Of a stretch of DNA of 64,000 nt, positions 62,419 through 64,000 are shown in pieces. The notes under the pieces are model-generated. The model was given only the letters and a program-made list of their open reading frames with translations, was not told the origin of the DNA and did not search any database. Made by a program: the position numbers and the translations under genes. Source of the DNA: Brevibacterium sp. (lineage in GTDB: Bacteria; Actinomycetota; Actinomycetes; Actinomycetales; Brevibacteriaceae). Each line of letters starts with the position of its first letter. The first letter of the stretch is position 1. The DNA is taken from NCBI RefSeq assembly GCF_031179145.1, contig NZ_JAPSIB010000003.1, positions 124,001 to 188,000 on the forward strand, in the 5' to 3' direction.

Positions 62419-63469
62419 GGATGTGAGGAATCTCAGCGCCGGAGCGCTGTTCAATGCGTGCGCCGCGGAACCCGAATGGACAGAGGACGGGATGAGGCGG
62501 GTGCTCGCCCACATGGACATGACCGGGCTGCGACCCGAACTCAAACAGGTCACGGATCTCGATCCGGACGCGCTCGTCGTCTGCGTCGGCTTCGTCAACA
62601 ACGGGCTCTCCCTGTCCGAGCTAAGGCCCGTCGGCGACGAATTCATCGCAGCGATCGAGCTCATCGCCGAAGCCCACGGTCGTGAAGTCGCCGGTCTGAT
62701 TCCTCTTGCGGCGGGCAGCGCCAACGCCGTCGTGCCGTTCCTCGCCGGGATGCAGTGCGGAATCCCCGTCATCGACGCCGATCCGATGGGACGGATCTTC
62801 CCTCTCGTGTCCCAGACAGTCTTCGCCCTCAACTCCCTGCCGATCGGTCCGATCGCGGCGGTGAGCGCGCTCGGCGAGTCCGCGCTTCTGCGAGTGGACG
62901 AGCCTGCGCGCGGAGAGCGGCTGCTGCGGGCCCTGGCCGAGGAGTTCGGCGGTTGGGCGGCGACCGCGAGCTATCCGATGACGGCAGATGCCTTGGGCTC
63001 CGCCGGGATCCTCGGAAGTCTGTCGAATCTCATCGCGATCGGACGGGTCCTCGAATCGTCGCGGGGTACGGACCACAAGCACAGTGAGCTGCGGCGGTCC
63101 TGCGGAGTCCGGCAGATCGTGCGGGCTCGCGTGAGCGAGGACTCCTGGGTGGCCCGACCGTGGGCGCCGAGCAGAGTCGGGATCCCTGCCAGCGTCGTCC
63201 TCGAAGAGGAGGCGGGCGGGCAGATCATCCAGCTGGAGGTGCAGAGCGAGATCCTCATGATGCTCTCCGACGGCGCGGTCAGGGCGGTTTCGCCCGATAT
63301 CATCACGCTTCTGCGTCCTGCGGACTGCAGTGTGGCCTCTCTCGACGACCTGTGGACGGGGAATGTCCTCGACATCTGTGTCCTCCGGGCAGCGAGTGCC
63401 TGGTACACACCCGCTGGAAGGAAGCTGGGACGCCGGCCCTCGCTGGCGATGATGGAGGAGACCCGATGA
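62402..63469 (+). CDS. DUF917 family protein
   Basis: 355 residues from ATG 62402, with AGGAGG 7 nt upstream. The N-terminal domain has YLDSEDVRNLSAGALFNACA, EAHGREVAGLIPLAAGSANA and the family signature CGIPVIDADPMGRIFPLVSQ; the C-terminal part is a beta-rich domain (GGQIIQLEVQSEILMMLSDG, SPDIITLLRPAD). DUF917 proteins regularly lie next to hydantoinase-like genes, and some have been linked to desulfuration of thiohydantoins, but the reaction here is unknown. It is coupled by overlap to both neighbours. Confidence 0.88.
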   Translation: MYLDSEDVRNLSAGALFNACAAEPEWTEDGMRRVLAHMDMTGLRPELKQVTDLDPDALVVCVGFVNNGLSLSELRPVGDEFIAAIELIAEAHGREVAGLIPLAAGSANAVVPFLAGMQCGIPVIDADPMGRIFPLVSQTVFALNSLPIGPIAAVSALGESALLRVDEPARGERLLRALAEEFGGWAATASYPMTADALGSAGILGSLSNLIAIGRVLESSRGTDHKHSELRRSCGVRQIVRARVSEDSWVARPWAPSRVGIPASVVLEEEAGGQIIQLEVQSEILMMLSDGAVRAVSPDIITLLRPADCSVASLDDLWTGNVLDICVLRAASAWYTPAGRKLGRRPSLAMMEETR

Positions 63470-64000
63470 CCAAGGACACACGTCGGAGCCCGGGAGCGGG
63501 AGAGGTCAGACTGGCGGACTTCGTCTCTGCGTATGCGGCCGAGCTCACCCAGGTCCATCATCTCGCGCCTGTGGGGGGCGTGATCAGGGATCTGGCCCTG
63601 ATCTCCGACATCGAAGAGATCATCGGAGTCGGGCCCGACACCCTCGTCGTCCTCTCTGACACGGCTTCGCAGGGCGACTGGATGGTTTCGGCGGGACTGC
63701 GCTATGCCTGGGAACGTCGCGCCGCCGGGCTCGTGGTCCCGCACAGCTCGGTGACGAAGACGGCGGTGCGATTGGCCGAGCGCCTCGGCGTCTCCCTGTT
63801 GTCGACCGAATACGACGCCACCCGGACCGCGCTCGATCTCGCTCTGCGAATCGGACTCACTCGGTCGGGTCAGGTCGCCCGGCTGCAGCAGTTCACCTCT
63901 GCGGCTGCGCGGGCGAACGGCCTGCGGGAGCTCCTCGGCCTCGTCTCCACGGAGGTCGGCGGACGGCGGGTGCGGGTCGAAACCGCGGGATCGATCGTCT
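63466..64000 (+). CDS. PucR-family transcriptional regulator, N-terminal part (cut by window end)
   Basis: 178 complete codons are visible from ATG 63466, which overlaps the DUF917 stop by 4 bp (ATGA). The sequence (HHLAPVGGVIRDLALISDIE, GPDTLVVLSDTASQGDWMVS, AAGLVVPHSSVTKTAVRLAE) resembles the N-terminal purine-catabolism-regulator domain of PucR proteins, which sense a catabolite; the C-terminal helix-turn-helix is outside the window. A regulator as the last visible gene of the hyu operon suggests feedback by the substrate or a product. Confidence 0.72.
   Translation, partial: MTKDTRRSPGAGEVRLADFVSAYAAELTQVHHLAPVGGVIRDLALISDIEEIIGVGPDTLVVLSDTASQGDWMVSAGLRYAWERRAAGLVVPHSSVTKTAVRLAERLGVSLLSTEYDATRTALDLALRIGLTRSGQVARLQQFTSAAARANGLRELLGLVSTEVGGRRVRVETAGSIV

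Overview
The window is about 64 kb of high-GC actinobacterial chromosome centred on the replication origin. The order gyrA-gyrB-DUF721-recF-dnaN-oriC-dnaA, then rpmH-rnpA-yidD-yidC-jag-rsmG-parA-parB and trxA/trxB/murJ, is the standard actinobacterial origin block. Together with GTG/TTG starts and a DLW-39-type small protein it suggests a member of Micrococcales, perhaps Brevibacterium; the genus is inference.

Region 1 (1-8671) begins with a CPA2 antiporter cut by the window edge. Accessory genes follow: a Cys/Met-type PLP enzyme, aquaporin, K+ channel, TetR plus glycosyltransferase, cytosolic Cys-rich copper-binding protein, GNAT plus ECF sigma factor, and an NmrA-like oxidoreductase. Two identical tRNA-Ala(TGC) genes bracket them. 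Next come a 38-residue DLW-39-like gene, which is short and easily missed, and tRNA-Ile(GAT).

Region 2 (8729-24120) is the replication core. Genes left of oriC read leftward and genes right of it read rightward. DnaA boxes lie on both sides of dnaA. rpmH has a good promoter and a long leader with an intrinsic-terminator hairpin.

Region 3 (24113-30168) is the most unusual part. ParB carries a disordered insertion of about 385 residues. A gene-free stretch of about 4 kb follows, lying between two convergent operons. It contains at least twelve parS-like sites with 0-1 mismatch to GTTTCACGTGAAAC, five of them perfect, plus several decayed copies. Five of the copies form a tandem array with an exact 18-bp period, and one 53-bp unit is duplicated with one copy decayed. 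I read it as a compact centromere or ParB-loading pad that has grown by duplication and decayed by point mutation.

Region 4 (30169-49212) holds cell-envelope and housekeeping genes: a CwlM-like pseudo-amidase, trxA, trxB, an MviN-type pseudokinase, murJ, a DUF6049 protein, Nudix, CCA-adding enzyme, an acyl-CoA synthetase, a class A PBP, a GT87-like membrane protein and rpsF-ssb-rpsR-rplI.

Region 5 (49265-64000) starts with a large nested inverted repeat and continues as a catabolic cluster. Leftward lie a quinone-oxidoreductase-like enzyme, a ribose-type ABC importer (permease, ATPase, lipoprotein), an MFS transporter and an M17 peptidase. Rightward lie hyuA, hyuB, a divergent shortened HyuA-like protein, a DUF917 protein and a PucR-type regulator cut by the window end. 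The likely theme is uptake and hydrolysis of a cyclic amide; the substrate cannot be read from sequence.
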